This document shows, piece by piece, positions 16,328 to 25,702 of a stretch of 64,000 bases of DNA. Under the pieces are notes generated by a model. That model was not told the DNA's origin. It ran no database searches and was given only the letters and a program-made list of their open reading frames with translations. How positions within the stretch are numbered: the stretch's first letter is position 1; each line of letters starts with the position of its first letter. The translations under genes were made by a program, and so were the position numbers. The DNA is from Lewinellaceae bacterium (lineage in GTDB: Bacteria > Bacteroidota > Bacteroidia > Chitinophagales > Saprospiraceae), in contig JACJXZ010000017.1 of the NCBI GenBank assembly GCA_020636375.1, positions 171,199 through 235,198 on the forward strand. Direction: 5' to 3'.

Positions 16328-17105
16328 AAACTGCCCGATACATCATAAAGAAAACCTCATCCGGCTGGGCATTGCCATGGATCGGGTGGACTACGTCGTA
16401 GCCCTGGCCGGCAACCCCAATACCGGCAAGAGCACTGTTTTCAACAACCTCACCGGGCTCCGCCAGCATACCGGCAACTGGCCGGGCAAGACGGTTACCC
16501 GCGCCGAAGGGGGCTATTCCTACGGAGAGGCCCGCTACAAGGTAGTGGACCTGCCCGGCACCTATTCGCTGCTTTCAACCAGTACCGACGAGGAAGTGGC
16601 CCGGAATTTCATCTTGTTCGGCAGGCCTGACGTTACCGTTATTGTTGCTGACGCCACCCGGCTGGAACGCAACCTCAACCTGGCGCTTCAGGTCCTGGAA
16701 ATCACCGATCGCGCCGTCTTGTGCCTCAACCTGATGGACGAAGCACATCGCAACAAGATCGAGATCGACGACCGGGCCCTTTCGCGGGAGCTGGGCATCC
16801 CGGTCATCCCGGCGGCAGCCCGGCAGAAGGAAGGCATGCCCCAGCTCATCGCCGCCATCGAAGAGGTGGCCACCGGGAAGTACCTCTGCAAGCCTCACCG
16901 CGTCCGCAGCCGTTCTCCCAAACTGAACCGCGCCGTTTCCGCCCTGGCGAAAAAACTGGAATCGCAATTCCCCGGCCTGCCTAACCTGAACTGGGTGGCC
17001 CTGCGGCTGCTGGAAGGCGACCAGGCCATCGTAGAAGCAGTGCGGACCGGCGAACTGGGGCTGTTGAGCTCCGCCTCTTTACCTATTCAAACCTCAAACA
17101 GCTGA
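16305..17105 (+). CDS. feoB: FeoB GTPase domain (first piece of FeoB)
   Basis: 266 residues forming the cytosolic G-protein part of the ferrous iron transporter. A short Cys/His stretch (CENCPIHH) precedes G1 GNPNTGKST, the switch region with the G2 Thr, G3 DLPGTYSLL, G4 NLMD and G5 around PAAARQKEG, then the helical GDI region to LLEGDQAIVEAVRTGELG. The frame then ends after SASLPIQTSNS. Its TGA overlaps the ATG of the membrane piece by one base (TGATG), allowing translational coupling. However, adding one G to the GGGG at 17057-17060 joins both pieces into one open frame, so the split may be a sequence error. Confidence 0.9.
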   Translation: MNRHQDCENCPIHHKENLIRLGIAMDRVDYVVALAGNPNTGKSTVFNNLTGLRQHTGNWPGKTVTRAEGGYSYGEARYKVVDLPGTYSLLSTSTDEEVARNFILFGRPDVTVIVADATRLERNLNLALQVLEITDRAVLCLNLMDEAHRNKIEIDDRALSRELGIPVIPAAARQKEGMPQLIAAIEEVATGKYLCKPHRVRSRSPKLNRAVSALAKKLESQFPGLPNLNWVALRLLEGDQAIVEAVRTGELGLLSSASLPIQTSNS

Positions 17106-18538
17106 TGGAAAAGAAAACCTTATCCCAAAGCGAAGAAATACTGTCGCTGGCCAACAACCTGCGCTGGGACCTGGGCATGGACTTTCACGACACGATCATC
17201 GAGTCCATCTACAAGGAGGCATCCAAGATCGCCCGAAAGACAACCCGGATGGAAAGCGACAAGCCCGCCTACAGCCTCGACCTGAAGATCGACCGCTGGG
17301 TGACGAGCCGCTGGCTGGGCTTTCCCATCATGTTCCTCCTGCTGGCCCTCGTATTCTGGATCACCGTCTCGGGGGCGAACTACCCCTCGGGCCTGCTGGC
17401 GAACCTGCTGATCGATATGGCCCACCCCGCCCTGAAAAGCCTGGCCGCCTCCATTGGCCTGCCCTGGTGGCTGGACGGCCTGCTGATCGACGGCGCCTAC
17501 CTGTCCATGGCCTGGGTAATCTCGGTCATGCTGCCGCCGATGGCCATCTTCTTCCCCCTCTTCACCCTGCTGGAAGACCTCGGGTACCTGCCCCGGGTGG
17601 CCTTCAACATGGACAACCTCTTCCGCAAAGCCGGCGCGCACGGCAAGCAGGCGCTGACGCTCAGCATGGGCTTCGGCTGCAACGCCGCCGGCGTGATCGC
17701 CGCCCGCGTGATCGACAGCCCGCGGGAGCGCCTGATCGCCATCATCACCAACAACTTTTCCCTCTGCAACGGCCGCTGGCCCACCCAAATCCTGATCGCC
17801 ACCATTTTCATCGGCGGAGCGGTGCCGGCTCACTGGGCAGGGTTGGTCTCGGCAGGGGCGGTGGTGGGCATCGCCGTGCTGGGCATCCTGTTCAGCCTGG
17901 TGGTCTCCTGGGGGCTGAGCAAGACCGTGCTGCGGGGAGAGGCCAGCGCCTTCAGCCTGGAACTCCCGCCCTACCGGCCGCCCCGCATCCTGCAAACCCT
18001 GTATACGTCCCTGATCGACCGGACCATCTTCGTGCTGTGGCGGGCCATCGTGTTCGCCGTCCCGGCCGGGCTGGCCATTTGGCTGGTGGCCAATGTGCAC
18101 ATTGGCGAGCTCAGCCTGGCCGAGCACTTCATCCGGTTTACGAATCCATTTGCCTTTTTCTTCGGGCTGAACGGGGTGATCCTCCTGGCTTACGTCATTG
18201 CCATCCCTGCCAACGAGATCGTCATCCCCACCATCCTGATGCTGACGGTGCTCAGCGCAGGCATGGCCGGCGCCGGCGAAGGGGCGGGCGTGATGTTCGA
18301 ACTGGATTCTATCGCCGACACCGGCAACATCCTGCGGGGCGGAGGGTGGACCCTGCTCACAGCCGTCAACCTGATGCTGTTCAGCCTCCTGCACAACCCC
18401 TGTTCGACGACGATCTACACCATCTACAAAGAAACCAACAGCGCCAAATGGACGCTGGTGGCTACCCTTTTGCCGATTGTAATGGGGCTGGTGGTTTGCT
18501 TTTTTACGACCCAACTGTGGCTGTTACTGACTCAGTAA
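17105..18538 (+). CDS. feoB: FeoB membrane domain (second piece of FeoB)
   Basis: 477 residues with the helical linker (LRWDLGMDFHDTIIESIYKEA) and then about eight or more transmembrane helices forming the Fe(II) permease. The two nucleoside-recognition Gate regions are visible: GFGCNAAGVIAARVIDSPRE with SLCNGRWPTQI, and the second with AIPANEIVIPTILM. The conserved Cys of the first Gate is kept in FGCN. It needs the GTPase piece encoded just upstream. A hairpin with a T-run follows the stop. See the upstream entry for the question of whether the split is real. Confidence 0.9.
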   Translation: MEKKTLSQSEEILSLANNLRWDLGMDFHDTIIESIYKEASKIARKTTRMESDKPAYSLDLKIDRWVTSRWLGFPIMFLLLALVFWITVSGANYPSGLLANLLIDMAHPALKSLAASIGLPWWLDGLLIDGAYLSMAWVISVMLPPMAIFFPLFTLLEDLGYLPRVAFNMDNLFRKAGAHGKQALTLSMGFGCNAAGVIAARVIDSPRERLIAIITNNFSLCNGRWPTQILIATIFIGGAVPAHWAGLVSAGAVVGIAVLGILFSLVVSWGLSKTVLRGEASAFSLELPPYRPPRILQTLYTSLIDRTIFVLWRAIVFAVPAGLAIWLVANVHIGELSLAEHFIRFTNPFAFFFGLNGVILLAYVIAIPANEIVIPTILMLTVLSAGMAGAGEGAGVMFELDSIADTGNILRGGGWTLLTAVNLMLFSLLHNPCSTTIYTIYKETNSAKWTLVATLLPIVMGLVVCFFTTQLWLLLTQ

Positions 18539-18564
18539 TCCAGGGTCAGTATCCGCCCTTTGGT

Positions 18565-18592
18565 GAAGGAAAAGAATTTATCCTTCCTTTTT
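18565..18592 (+). terminator. Probable terminator of the feo operon
   Basis: GAAGGA (18565-18570) pairs with TCCTTC (18581-18586), followed by CTTTTTG. Short stem, reasonable T-tract, 26 bases after the FeoB stop. Confidence 0.45.
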
Positions 18593-18719
18593 GTGCAGGC
18601 CGTCCCGTAGGTCAAAGTAGAGGATATGCTACTGGGAAGCAATGACTATTGTCAGCTGAAACCAAAGCTGTGCCACTCCTCTCAGAATCAGATGAGTGGC
18701 ATATTTACCTCCAATTCCG

Positions 18720-18727
18720 TATCTTTG
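18720..18727 (+). promoter_or_regulatory. Bacteroidota -7 box before the Uma2 gene
   Basis: TATCTTTG, 14 bases before the ATG at 18742; implies a very short 5' leader and supports that start over one 31 codons upstream. Confidence 0.5.
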
Positions 18728-18741
18728 ACAAAAACCAAACC

Positions 18742-19212
18742 ATGCCAGAAGTCAAGCTTTCCGAATACGAAACCGAACGCCATAAGCCTATGCCCTCTCT
18801 GAACCATAGCATCATCCAGGCCAACCTCATCAGAGAGTTGGGCCTTTCCTACAAAAAAAAATACCGTATCGCCTCAGAACTAAGCCTCGACCTTTCCGAC
18901 TGGCCTTCCGTTCCGGATATCTGCATTTACCCCAAAATGCCGCTCGACCTGCGCCAGGATGTAACCACCATGACCGATCCGCCGCTTTGCGCTATCGAGA
19001 TCATCTCCCCCAGCCAGACCCTCAACGAACTGGTCGACAAGGCCGGCAAATATTTCGAGCATGGCGTCCGCTCCTGCTGGATCGTATTGCTGCCGCTGGG
19101 CAACATCTACGTCTTCTCTTCGCCCGACGACTATGAGATGTTCCGGGCGACGGAGACGCTGAAAGATCCCGCACTGGATATTTCCCTTCCGCTGGCAGAA
19201 GTTTTTGAATAA
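18742..19212 (+). CDS. Uma2 family (PD-(D/E)XK) endonuclease
   Basis: 156 residues from the preferred ATG (MPEVKLSEYETERHKPM). The fold has NHSIIQANLIRELG, WPSVPDICIYP with the catalytic Asp, and CAIEIISPSQTLNELVDKAG with Glu and the SPS signature, then YFEHGVRSCWIVLL. This is the Uma2/DUF820 nuclease fold, abundant in cyanobacteria and Saprospiraceae and of unknown role; it is often linked to mobile or repetitive contexts. Upstream in-frame codons are present but lie before the -7 box. No transposase gene is adjacent. Confidence 0.88.
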   Translation: MPEVKLSEYETERHKPMPSLNHSIIQANLIRELGLSYKKKYRIASELSLDLSDWPSVPDICIYPKMPLDLRQDVTTMTDPPLCAIEIISPSQTLNELVDKAGKYFEHGVRSCWIVLLPLGNIYVFSSPDDYEMFRATETLKDPALDISLPLAEVFE

Positions 19213-19314
19213 CGGAATACCGTTTACCCCGGTGCCTTTACCACCTTCCGGATTTCTTGTTCCCGGGCGCAGGCAGCTATCCCAGGCCGGTTCCAGGAAT
19301 TGCTTCTTGCTGCA

Positions 19315-20748
19315 TCAAAGAACTTTAAGCTGTTCTTCCACCCATTCGCTGGCGATGCATTTTGTATCCTGGAATTCTTTCAAGAGTGATTTAAATGCCG
19401 TGCTTTGAACAGGCTGAACACTGTAACGGGTCATTTGGCGGATGAAATACTCCAGTTTCAGGTACTTATTTATCCGGTTTTCGCTGATTTTGTAGGCATT
19501 GCGGGCGAAAAATTGTCGGTAAGCTTTACAGCAGTCTTCAACTTTCGAAGCGTCGACTGCCCCCGTAACATACTGCCGATACCGTGTACGAATGAGTAGC
19601 GATTGTCGCCGAATGCTGAAATCAAAGCTTTTGGGAACATCCGTTTCCTCTAAAAATTGAATGGCATCATCATAACGGTCTTGATAGAATGCAAGCAAGG
19701 CGTAGCAGAACTGTAAGGTTTCTTCCCGGAGCTCTTGTAAAAGGTACGCCTTGTTTTTTTGGATAAATTGATCGGCAAAATACAATTCTTTGTTAATGCC
19801 CGCCGTAACGGTGATATTGATAAAAGTAGTATGGCTGATTACTTTGTCTTTAATAAATAAACCCTGTTGATCTCCCCATTTGTATAAGTCCAATAAAAAT
19901 ACCCCAAAGCGTTTATCCGGCTCAAAGTACTTGTTGATCGTAAAATTGGTTAGCACTCGGAATAATTCCTGCAAATCTGATTTTGGAATCATTTCTGCAT
20001 GGCTGCGCAGAGATATAAAAGCATCCTCAAAAGCAGAGATGGATACGGTTTTGGCCGTATTCAAGGAATACAGTTTGTAATAAAGCGAGAGTATTGGCAT
20101 TCCGCCTTCACCATTGATGAGCGCTATCCAATAAGGGTTGCGCAAATCTATAGGCGCAAAAGGACGTTCTTCGACAATATACCGGCTACGGCTGTCGAAC
20201 TCCAACTCAAAGAAAAGGTGCCAGGTGAGATAAGTTTGGTCCAAAGCTTGCCGTGCCTGGAATAAGGGAGGAAGTTTTGCTTGGTTCTTGATGGTGGCTT
20301 GGTTTGCCAACTCGGCCAGATGAGCGTTGAAGGACAGGAAAAAAGAGTCCAGGCCATGAAGCGTAGTGCTTAGGTGTTCTTGCAGGCGCTGGAGATTTTT
20401 CGTGAAAGCGGCATTGTCTTTTCGGTTTCCAAGCTGGCTGGAAAGCAGTAACAGCCGGAGCCCCGGGCGCTCCCATATGGCTTCGCCTACCAGGAATGCT
20501 TCTATTTTTTTCTTTAGTTCGCTATTTCGATTGCGTAAGATTTGCAGGTTAAAGCTTTCTCCGGGAAAAGCTGTTTCAAAAAGTTGTTGCTCATCAATTT
20601 CAGGCGGGCTGAAACCTGGTCCCCACCGGGTCAATGCCTTCAGAAGGCCTGCCAATTTCGGTTTATATTGGCTGAGTTGTTTCCTGAGTTCGCTGATCTC
20701 GTCCTTTTTGAGTATTCTCAAATAACGAAGGAGGTCGTTATCGCGCAT
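19315..20748 (-). CDS. Conserved hypothetical protein, helical
   Basis: 477 residues from the ATG of MRDNDLLRYLRILKKDEI (a longer start 24 codons upstream is possible). No signal peptide, membrane segment or catalytic motif was seen. The opening pattern, DLLRYLRILKKDEISELRKQ followed by ETAFPGESFNLQILRNRNSE, recalls a family of Saprospiraceae proteins of similar length annotated only as hypothetical. The middle is rich in Leu, Phe and aromatic residues suggestive of TPR-like helices (YALLAFYQDRYDDAIQFLEE). GC content is visibly lower than that of its neighbours. Function unknown. Confidence 0.75.
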   Translation of the reverse strand: MRDNDLLRYLRILKKDEISELRKQLSQYKPKLAGLLKALTRWGPGFSPPEIDEQQLFETAFPGESFNLQILRNRNSELKKKIEAFLVGEAIWERPGLRLLLLSSQLGNRKDNAAFTKNLQRLQEHLSTTLHGLDSFFLSFNAHLAELANQATIKNQAKLPPLFQARQALDQTYLTWHLFFELEFDSRSRYIVEERPFAPIDLRNPYWIALINGEGGMPILSLYYKLYSLNTAKTVSISAFEDAFISLRSHAEMIPKSDLQELFRVLTNFTINKYFEPDKRFGVFLLDLYKWGDQQGLFIKDKVISHTTFINITVTAGINKELYFADQFIQKNKAYLLQELREETLQFCYALLAFYQDRYDDAIQFLEETDVPKSFDFSIRRQSLLIRTRYRQYVTGAVDASKVEDCCKAYRQFFARNAYKISENRINKYLKLEYFIRQMTRYSVQPVQSTAFKSLLKEFQDTKCIASEWVEEQLKVL

Positions 20749-21103
20749 ATAGACATTGATTTTTTGTTTTGCGAATAGCCTTCTGTTCACTGGAAAAGTA
20801 GTTTTTTGAAGCGAAAGCAAAGTTATTTCAGTGGATTCGAATAATGTTTTTCTTAATCCTGCAAACGCTAATATACAGAGTTTTAGGGCATTCTTTGAAG
20901 TTTTGAAGCCATCCGGTTTACTTCAGAAATCGAGTTATGCCAGCATTCGGGCGTGTTTGGAGGATTAAGAAGAAATGGGTAGAATTGTAATGAATCCTAA
21001 TGCAAAACCTTACTGACTTCACTCCAGGTCAGGGTAGCCCAATGCCCTGCCTGTTCTGCATTTTCAATAATTTTTTATCCGTAACCTGTAAACTCTATTC
21101 AAC

Positions 21104-22663
21104 ATGAAAAGCAAACTTTTTCTCTTTACGCTATTGCTGGGCCTGATGGGGCTCGTCTCCTGCCAGAAAGATAAAGATGTGGCGCCTGAAGAATTTCCGA
21201 TTCAGGAGGAGGATATTGAAATCTCTGAACATGTCGTCAATATGGATGAAGCCTCTACCGGCCTGACCCTGATCAGTTCACCGGAAGAACTGGAAAACGG
21301 GATATACAAATTCCAAAGCTCCAATGGGGAATTTCCGGCCTGGGACCACAATTCAGTACTCGTAAGCGCTGAAAATGGCGGATATTTGCGTCGGGTTCTA
21401 AGTGTTAGCGAGTCCGGAAATGTGGCTACTTTAATTACTGAACAGGGCAATCTGACCGATGTCATCAAAAATGGCAGAATAACCCTGGATTTTTCCTTTA
21501 TTGACATGGGGCGGGGAGGAAAGGATTTTGAAGAGGAAGAAATCCTTCAACAAAGTCTTGATGATGGCGTCAGCACGAGCGACCATATTGAATACCACCT
21601 AAACACAGAATTCACGGACGAAATTGCGCTCACCGGGAATATTAAATTCAATCCGCACTTTAATTTTGTTTTCGATATTGAAGACGGCGCTTTCAAGGAA
21701 GTAAAAATAGCCATTGAAAATACTGTACTTGAGGTAAATACGACATTGAGCCTGGAAGCGCAGGCCAGGCTCCAGGCCTCTCTGGAAAAGAATCTCGGAA
21801 ATGTAGATAAGCGTTACCTGTTTTTTATTGGTTTTCTTCCTGTGGTAATGGATTTGGAGTTAGTCCTTATCGGGTCAGTACGGTCGAGCTTTGAAGGAGG
21901 TGTAGATATGTCCATTTCTTATAACAACCGTTCTAATTTGGATTTCGGGGCTGAATACATCAACGGCACAGCTAAGTTTATTAAAAATTTTGACAATGAG
22001 AGTACGCTCGCGAATGAGTTGAATGTTCAGGCAGAAGGGCAAACCATTTTCTATCTCATTCCTCAGATATATGTCGAATTTTACAGCGCCCTGTCGAGCG
22101 CAATTAAAGCAGAACCCTATTTAGATTTTTATGGACGGGCTACAGGAGGAACCGGCCCGAACGACATCTGTGCGGAATTGGAGGCGGGTATAGATTTTAC
22201 CCTCGCGTTCAGCGAGACAATGTTCGACCTGTTTGACCTATCCACCAGGATTGAGGGCCCGAGTAGCGTCATCTGGGAAACCGAAGGCGGCTGTGAGCTT
22301 TCGCGTTTGAAAATAGGTGAGCCGACGGTCCAGTTTGTTCAAAGCGACCCTTGGTCCGTATGTGGAGCGGGATTCGATGCCCTTTATGACCTGACCTACA
22401 GTTATGAGTACAAAGATCAATCCGGCGACAGACTAGCTACGCCAGCTGAAATGACACTGTTGTGGCGGGATAACGCTGGCCAGCAAGGGATATTAACCTT
22501 TCCTTTGCAAGAATCAGACCCTTTCCATACCATCACGGCTGATCAATTCATCCATGCCATTTGCGTCTCGTGGTATGGCCGGGCTTCTTATGAATTAAGC
22601 GCCTATGTAGTCGATCAGAATGGTATTGAGAGCAACTACGTTTCCTTCTTGCTCTTAGAATAA
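21104..22663 (+). CDS. Hypothetical lipoprotein
   Basis: 519 residues with a lipoprotein signal (LLGLMGLVSC, Cys21) followed by an acidic spacer. The N-terminal third (EASTGLTLISSPEELENGIY, SVSESGNVATLITEQGNLTD) looks like a surface beta-domain; the central part (INGTAKFIKNFDNESTLANE, PQIYVEFYSALSSAIKAEPY) reads as amphipathic strands, and the C-terminus (YDLTYSYEYKDQSGDRLATP) resembles an Ig-like fold. No known family recognised. It is monocistronic and of lower GC than the core genes. Probably exposed on the cell surface or in the periplasm. Confidence 0.75.
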   Translation: MKSKLFLFTLLLGLMGLVSCQKDKDVAPEEFPIQEEDIEISEHVVNMDEASTGLTLISSPEELENGIYKFQSSNGEFPAWDHNSVLVSAENGGYLRRVLSVSESGNVATLITEQGNLTDVIKNGRITLDFSFIDMGRGGKDFEEEEILQQSLDDGVSTSDHIEYHLNTEFTDEIALTGNIKFNPHFNFVFDIEDGAFKEVKIAIENTVLEVNTTLSLEAQARLQASLEKNLGNVDKRYLFFIGFLPVVMDLELVLIGSVRSSFEGGVDMSISYNNRSNLDFGAEYINGTAKFIKNFDNESTLANELNVQAEGQTIFYLIPQIYVEFYSALSSAIKAEPYLDFYGRATGGTGPNDICAELEAGIDFTLAFSETMFDLFDLSTRIEGPSSVIWETEGGCELSRLKIGEPTVQFVQSDPWSVCGAGFDALYDLTYSYEYKDQSGDRLATPAEMTLLWRDNAGQQGILTFPLQESDPFHTITADQFIHAICVSWYGRASYELSAYVVDQNGIESNYVSFLLLE

Positions 22664-23093
22664 TGGCCGTGTAACTGTCTTGCATAAGTTGATGATTTTT
22701 AGTGTTTTATCATTAGGGGTGGCTGCCATTCTAACGTCAGAGTGTGCATTGGTTGAACCGTATGGTCAAATTTTGGCTATTGCGCAGCAACGAAACATAA
22801 CCAATACCTGATAGCTACTCGCTACCCCGGAAATTAATGGTGTGATGTAACAAGATCGTTGAGAAAATGCGGGGAGCCGGGGTTGTTGGTTGTCTGTTGC
22901 CGGTTGTTTGTCCGGAGGGCCTGGGTTCCCGGGCTAACAACAGACAACAAACAACAAACAACGGACAACCCGCCCGGCCTGGATTGATGACTGAGTGTTG
23001 CTTTTTCTCACAGCCTTCGTTACATCACACAATAACCACCAACTGCACTGCCCGGAAATAACCAATAACACCCCGCCCACCTCTCCGCCATCT
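22664..23093. other. Intergenic region with an imperfect inverted repeat
   Basis: No gene seen. GGGTTGTTGGTTGTCTGTTG (from 22880) is mirrored by an ACAACAGACAACAAAC-type arm (22936-22971), forming a long A/C-rich versus T/G-rich hairpin between converging genes. The GACAACAGACAAC motif recurs near 48475. Confidence 0.55.
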
Positions 23094-25523
23094 CTACTCA
23101 CTCCTCAACGCCTCCGCCGGATTAGCCCTCGCCGCCCGCAGCGCCTGCCAGCCGATAGCCGCAAAAGCAATCGCCACCGACAGGGCGCCGGCCAGCCCGA
23201 AAGCCCACCACGGCATGGCGACGTGGTACTCGAACTCCTGCAGCCAGCCGTTCATAAAATACCAGGCGAGGGGCGTGGCCAGCACGAAGGCGATCAGCAC
23301 CAGGCGGAGGAAGTCTTTGGACAGCAGGGCCACGATGCCGGCCACCGTAGCGCCCAGTACCTTGCGGATGCTGATCTCCCTGGCGCGGCGCGCGGCGGAA
23401 AAGGTTGCCAGCCCAAGCAGCCCCAGGCAGGAGACGAAAATGGCCAGCAGAGTGCCCCACAACACCAGCCCGCCCATGCGCCGGTCGGCCAGGTAGTTTT
23501 GCTGCAGCTCTTCGTCGAGGAAGTAGTATTCGAAGGGGGCATCCGGGTTGAGGCGGTTCCAGGTGGCCTCCAGGCGGCCGGTTGTTTCGTCCAGCCTGTC
23601 TATCTGCACGTTGGCTACCAGGAAATTGTGCGCCTCGCGGTTATCCCAGAAAAAGGCGCAACCGTCGATTTTCCGGTGGAGGGAGGAGGCGTGGAAGTCC
23701 TTTGCCACCCCGATGATGCGGAAGCTGTACTGCTCCTCGCCCCAGTTGAAGAACATCCGCTTTCCGACTGCCGACTCGGGCGTATAACCCAGGCCCCGGG
23801 CCAGCGTTTCGTTGATGACGGTTGCCTGAGCCGTATCGGCAATGCGGTTCCGGTCAAAAAAGCGGCCCTCTGCCAGCCCGAACTGCATGAGGCGCATGTA
23901 GTCAGGGTCGATATACGTCATGAAAGCGTGGTGGCCTTCTTCGGAAACCTGCCCTTCGCCGTACATGATCATGTCCTCAATATTAAATGAACCAGGATAA
24001 CTGGACGTACCTCCTGCAGCGGTGGCCAGGCCCTCCTTCAGGATTTCGTTTTTAAAGGCTGTGAAATTGGCGTAGGAAGCCTCGCTGTGGTAGGGGATGA
24101 TGATCTTTTGTTCCTTGTCGAACCCCAGGTTTTTGTCCCGGATGTATTGCATCTGCTGATGGATCACCAGGATGCCCTGGATGAGGGCTATAGAGACGAC
24201 GAACTGCACGGCCACCAGCCCTTTGCGCACCCGCTGGGCAGAAAGCTGGCTGCCCAGGTTGCCCTGGAAGATTTGGGTGGGGCTGAAGGCAGAGAGATAT
24301 GCGGCAGGGTAGCCGCCGGCCAGCCCGGCCGTGAGAAGGACAAAACCCAGCAGCACCAATAGCAAAACGCGGTCCTGTGCCAGGTTGGCCGTCAGTTCCC
24401 GGCCCATCAGTTGGTTGAAAACGGGCAGGGCGAGGTTGGCAACGGCATAGGCCAGCACGATGGCGAAACAGGCGTACAGGAAAGCCTCGCACAGGAACTG
24501 CTTCAGCAGGGTAGCCCGCGTGGCGCCGATCACCTTGCGGATGCCTACTTCCTGCGCCCGGACGGTGGCCTTGGCGGTGGCCAGGTTCATAAAATTGATG
24601 CAGGCGATGAACAGGATAAAGGCGGCGATAGACCCCAGGATGTACAGATAGGAAAGGCTGCCGACAGGCCCGACAGGGTTGCTGGCCTCTGACCGCAGAT
24701 AGATATCTCCGATGGGTTCCAGGAAGTGTTCCTTGCCGAAGCCCAGTTGCCGGAGGCGGTCGCCGGCATAGCCTTCCAGCCAGGCGGGAAGCTTGTCTTC
24801 CAGGGCTTCGGGGCTGGCGCCCGGGCGCAATTGAACGTAAGTATAAAAGAGATTGTTGCCCCCCCACTCCTCTAAGCGGTAGAACCGGCGGCCTACGTCG
24901 CCGCTCATGGAAGAAATGTACAGATTGGCTTCGATGTGCGACTGGTGCGCATCCTGGTCAAAAACGCCCGTTACGGTATAGGGGTCTTCCCCCCACAGGT
25001 TTTCAATGTCCACGGCTTTGCCGATGGGATTCTCGTCGCCGAAGAGCTTGCCGGCCAGGCGATGGGAAAGCACTGCCGAGAAGGGCTCGTCCAGGGCGTG
25101 TTCGGGGTCGCCGGCGATAAAATCGTAGGTGAGCAGGCGGAAAAAGGTGCTGTCGGCATATACGCCCTTTTCTTCGGTGAATGTCCTGTTGCCTGCTTTC
25201 AGCACGAATTTGTCCACGCCCGGTGCCTTGAAAACCCGTGCGCTTTCCACCACTTCCGGAAAATCCTGTTTAATGGCAAACGCCAGGGGAGAGGGGGTAG
25301 TGCCCGTTTTTTCCGACCGCTCGCCCACGCGGAAGGTGGTCGATACGCGGTAGATATCCTCCCCGTTCTGATGGTGCTGGTCGTAGCTCCATTCGTATCG
25401 GATGTACTGAACGATAAGCAGGCAACAGGCCAGGCCGATGGCCAGCCCCAGGATATTGATCCCGGCGTACCCTTTGAATTTGAGGAGGTTGCGCAGGGCG
25501 ATTTTGAAGTAATTGGATAGCAT
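23094..25523 (-). CDS. FtsX/MacB-like ABC transporter permease
   Basis: 809 residues. The first helix (GYAGINILGLAIGLACCLLI) leads into a MacB-type periplasmic domain, a first FtsX set of helices (around AFILFIACINFMNLATAKAT, EVGIRKVIGATR), a second periplasmic region and a second FtsX set (REISIRKVLGATVAGIVAL), ending NPAEALRSE. Both RKV(I/L)GA cytoplasmic coupling motifs are kept. Such double-FtsX permeases are numerous in Saprospiraceae and need a separate LolD-like ATPase, not present here. In-frame TAA lies 18 bases before the ATG, fixing the start. The upstream sequence is the 22-copy octamer repeat, so copy changes could affect expression. Confidence 0.9.
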   Translation of the reverse strand: MLSNYFKIALRNLLKFKGYAGINILGLAIGLACCLLIVQYIRYEWSYDQHHQNGEDIYRVSTTFRVGERSEKTGTTPSPLAFAIKQDFPEVVESARVFKAPGVDKFVLKAGNRTFTEEKGVYADSTFFRLLTYDFIAGDPEHALDEPFSAVLSHRLAGKLFGDENPIGKAVDIENLWGEDPYTVTGVFDQDAHQSHIEANLYISSMSGDVGRRFYRLEEWGGNNLFYTYVQLRPGASPEALEDKLPAWLEGYAGDRLRQLGFGKEHFLEPIGDIYLRSEASNPVGPVGSLSYLYILGSIAAFILFIACINFMNLATAKATVRAQEVGIRKVIGATRATLLKQFLCEAFLYACFAIVLAYAVANLALPVFNQLMGRELTANLAQDRVLLLVLLGFVLLTAGLAGGYPAAYLSAFSPTQIFQGNLGSQLSAQRVRKGLVAVQFVVSIALIQGILVIHQQMQYIRDKNLGFDKEQKIIIPYHSEASYANFTAFKNEILKEGLATAAGGTSSYPGSFNIEDMIMYGEGQVSEEGHHAFMTYIDPDYMRLMQFGLAEGRFFDRNRIADTAQATVINETLARGLGYTPESAVGKRMFFNWGEEQYSFRIIGVAKDFHASSLHRKIDGCAFFWDNREAHNFLVANVQIDRLDETTGRLEATWNRLNPDAPFEYYFLDEELQQNYLADRRMGGLVLWGTLLAIFVSCLGLLGLATFSAARRAREISIRKVLGATVAGIVALLSKDFLRLVLIAFVLATPLAWYFMNGWLQEFEYHVAMPWWAFGLAGALSVAIAFAAIGWQALRAARANPAEALRSE

Positions 25524-25526
25524 AAT

Positions 25527-25702
25527 GGTGTTGTGGTATTATGGTGTTGTGGTGTTGCGGTGTTGCGGTGTTGCGGTGTTGTGGTGTTGTGGTGTTGCGG
25601 TGTTGCGGTGTTGTGGTGTTGCGGTGTTGCGGTGTTGTGGTGTTGCGGTGTTGTGGTGTTGCGGTGTTGTGGTGTTGCGGTGTTGTGGTGTTGCGGTGTT
25701 GC
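25527..25702. repeat. Tandem repeat, 22 copies of an 8-bp unit
   Basis: Exact period 8, unit GGTGTTGY (Y = C or T; the second unit is GGTATTAT). The array ends three bases from the start codon of the leftward FtsX permease gene, occupying the whole -4 to -179 region where its promoter and leader should be. The eight-base period is not a multiple of three, so slippage would change spacing rather than protein length. Confidence 0.95.

Noticed and set aside
17120..18514. Long minus-strand frame opposite the FeoB membrane gene
   Set aside because: Low-complexity His/Gln/Gly-rich translation typical of antisense shadows; the plus strand has the membrane-domain motifs.
25523..25702. CRISPR array
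   Set aside because: Units are 8 bp without spacers and no cas genes are present; it is a simple tandem repeat.
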